This document shows positions 6,137-7,014 of a stretch of 7,014 nucleotides of DNA, in pieces. How positions within the stretch are numbered: position 1 is the stretch's first letter; the number at the start of each line of letters is the position of its first letter. Below the pieces are notes generated by a model. It saw only the letters and a program-made list of their open reading frames with translations, did no database searches and was not told where the DNA came from. Position numbers and translations under genes: made by a program. This DNA comes from Balneolaceae bacterium (GTDB taxonomy: Bacteria > Bacteroidota > Rhodothermia > Balneolales > Balneolaceae): NCBI GenBank assembly GCA_007129085.1, contig SKWF01000216.1, positions 1-7,014 on the forward strand. Direction: 5' to 3'.

Positions 6137-6650
6137 ACCCCTCAATCTGTTTCTCAAGCTTATCAAGCAGGCCCTCACAGCTTCTGTATACGATATCGAA
6201 GACATGTTTAAATCCGTCTATTCCACCGTAGTAGGGATCGGGGACGGCTTTGGTTTCCGGCTGAGGATCGAACTCTCGCATGAGGAAAAGTTTACCTGAA
6301 TACTCATCTCTTACATCCAGTTTTTGGAGGTTATCAAAGTTTTCGTGGTCCATCGCCAAAATAAGGTCGAACTCCCTTAGGTCTTCCGGCTCAAATTTTC
6401 GTGCACGCGATTTTAGCTCAATACCGTACTCATTTGCAGTTTTTTGGCTTTTGCTGTTGGCCCCTTCTCCTACGTGATAGGCTCCCGTGCCGGCCGAATC
6501 GATATAAAAATAGCCGTCGAGCCCCCGTTCATTCACGAGATGCTGAAAAACTCCCTCCGCTGTTGGGCTTCGGCAAATATTACCCAGGCATACAAAACAG
6601 AGTTTATAGGGATCTTCTTTGGTGATCGATTTATCGAAAGGCATGGACAT
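6135..6650 (-). CDS. Low-molecular-weight protein tyrosine phosphatase family protein
   Basis: From ATG at 6650 the protein has 171 residues. It carries the P-loop CLGNICRSP at 21-29, matching CX5R with nucleophile C21 and R27, and the late acid loop DPYYGG (D138), both complete, so it should be active. Between them are the standard LMW-PTP landmarks SAGT (52-55) and DLILAMDHEN (95-104). Family members remove phosphate from phosphotyrosine or from small and sugar phosphates; some dephosphorylate protein-bound ribulosamine 5-phosphate. Start choice is uncertain: the frame reaches a TTG at 6659, and ATG codons lie at 6650 and 6644, with conserved sequence starting only near YKLCFVC (residues 15-21). 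It is upstream of, and on the same strand as, a ketosamine 3-kinase, which makes a sugar-phosphate substrate plausible. A tyrosine kinase partner in exopolysaccharide control is the usual alternative, but no such gene is in view. Confidence 0.9.
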   Translation of the reverse strand: MSMPFDKSITKEDPYKLCFVCLGNICRSPTAEGVFQHLVNERGLDGYFYIDSAGTGAYHVGEGANSKSQKTANEYGIELKSRARKFEPEDLREFDLILAMDHENFDNLQKLDVRDEYSGKLFLMREFDPQPETKAVPDPYYGGIDGFKHVFDIVYRSCEGLLDKLEKQIEG

Positions 6651-6733
6651 AATGTGCAAAACTTAATTTAAAAGTAACTGAAAGAAGATTGAGAGGTTTT
6701 AATCCATATTCAAGCAGAAGTTCCGGATAAAAG

Positions 6734-6760
6734 TGTACGTACATCGTTATTAGACGATGT
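6734..6760. promoter_or_regulatory. Overlapping palindrome and hairpin in the divergent gap
   Basis: TGTACGTACA (6734-6743) is a perfect 10-bp palindrome. It overlaps a hairpin with arms ACATCGT (6741-6747) and ACGATGT (6754-6760) around TATTAG. The site lies between the phosphatase gene (minus) and the ileS start (plus), where an operator could act on either. No T-tract follows, so it is not a standard terminator. The function is unknown. Confidence 0.3.
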
Positions 6761-6883
6761 CTATCTGTAAATTAGATCAGTTCTAACCTGACTTTTTCCC
6801 GAGGTGCCTATATATTGGCGCTCTAATTAGCGAAGAGTGGAAAAATGAGCTTTAGTCAGTTATTTACATTCCATTCGTTTTCG

Positions 6884-6891
6884 TATATTTG
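6884..6891 (+). promoter_or_regulatory. Bacteroidota-type -7 element upstream of ileS
   Basis: TATATTTG matches the TAnnTTTG -7 consensus of Bacteroidota at every fixed position, 43 bp before the ileS ATG, which predicts a leader of about 35-40 nt. The -33 region (around 6863-6866, TTTA) matches TTTG only weakly. The other elements in the gap 6660-6934 are the palindromes at 6734-6760 and 6917-6932. No promoter for the divergent phosphatase gene could be picked out. Confidence 0.5.
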
Positions 6892-6916
6892 GAACTTATT
6901 TTCAATTTCCTAAAAA

Positions 6917-6932
6917 AGAACGAATACGTTCT
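6917..6932 (+). promoter_or_regulatory. Hairpin at the ileS ribosome-binding region
   Basis: The perfect arms AGAACG (6917-6922) and CGTTCT (6927-6932) around AATA end two bases before the ATG, and an A6 tract (6912-6917) sits just upstream. No Shine-Dalgarno sequence is present. The structure could hinder initiation in the mRNA or be a protein-binding site in the DNA. There is no T-box or other riboswitch in this short leader. Confidence 0.35.
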
Positions 6933-6934
6933 GT

Positions 6935-7014
6935 ATGAGTAAAAAATTCGACGAAGTAAAACAGCTTGCATACCCAAAAGCTGAAGTAGAGATACTAAAC
7001 TGGTGGAAAGAGAA
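6935..7014 (+). CDS. ileS: Isoleucyl-tRNA synthetase, N-terminal fragment (cut by window edge)
   Basis: Only 26 complete codons are present, beginning MSKKFDEVKQL and including the pattern YPKAEVEILNWWKE (13-26). This 'K-x-L-x-x-P-x-x-E-x-x-[IVL]-L-x-[FW]-W' entry is typical of class I synthetases of the Ile/Val/Leu group, and the wording best fits IleS of Bacteroidota and relatives. IleS charges tRNA-Ile and is an essential cytoplasmic enzyme. The HIGH and KMSKS motifs and the editing domain would lie beyond the window. ValRS is the main alternative. The gene is divergent from everything else in the window and has its own promoter element. Confidence 0.7.
   Translation, partial: MSKKFDEVKQLAYPKAEVEILNWWKE

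Noticed and set aside
6845..6913. 22-codon plus-strand frame starting MSFSQLFTF
   Set aside because: It covers the ileS promoter element, has no ribosome-binding site or known homology, and is short enough to occur by chance.
6892..6934. T-box leader for ileS
   Set aside because: The leader predicted from the -7 element is only about 40 nt, far too short for a T-box, and no T-box sequence is present.

Overview
This window carries six complete genes, all on the minus strand, and the first 26 codons of a plus-strand gene at the right edge. The best guess for the source is a member of the Balneolota/Rhodothermota side of the Bacteroidota-Chlorobi superphylum, possibly a moderate halophile. Supporting signs are a TPR protein / DUF4292 lipoprotein / EnvC-like cluster of the kind known from Bacteroidota and relatives, a TAnnTTTG-type promoter element, the lack of strong Shine-Dalgarno sequences, and very acidic TPR and EnvC-like proteins. 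This placement is inferred from family knowledge and was not confirmed by a database search.

Left block (175-4782, minus). Transcription would run from a BtuF-like helical-backbone metal receptor without a signal peptide (4045-4782), across a 71-bp gap, into a secreted TPR protein (2261-3973), a DUF4292 lipoprotein (1497-2264) and an EnvC-like coiled-coil protein with a degenerate LytM/M23 domain (175-1500). The last three overlap by 4 bp each and look translationally coupled. They probably work together in the envelope: the EnvC-like protein as a non-catalytic activator of cell-wall amidases, the lipoprotein as an outer-membrane or periplasmic partner, and the TPR protein as a scaffold.

Right block (5049-6650, minus). 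A low-molecular-weight protein tyrosine phosphatase (LMW-PTP) lies upstream of a fructosamine/ribulosamine 3-kinase. Enzymes of these two families catalyse successive steps in repairing proteins glycated by pentose phosphates, so the pair may be a protein-deglycation module.

Right edge. The divergent gap 6660-6934 leads into the start of isoleucyl-tRNA synthetase (6935 onward), with a good TAnnTTTG promoter element and a hairpin ending two bases before its start codon.

Three of the intergenic gaps are filled with small repeats. Gaps 1-174 and 5910-6134 hold arrays with an exact 7-bp period, arranged as inverted pairs and built from two unit families (GAGATNT-like and CAAGCAC/CAAATTC-like). 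Gap 4783-5048 holds a 175-bp element bounded by perfect 15-bp inverted repeats, with two further hairpins nested inside it. These repeats are the least explained part of the window. No rRNA, tRNA, CRISPR array, transposase or riboswitch was recognised, and no stretch above 300 bp lacks a gene.
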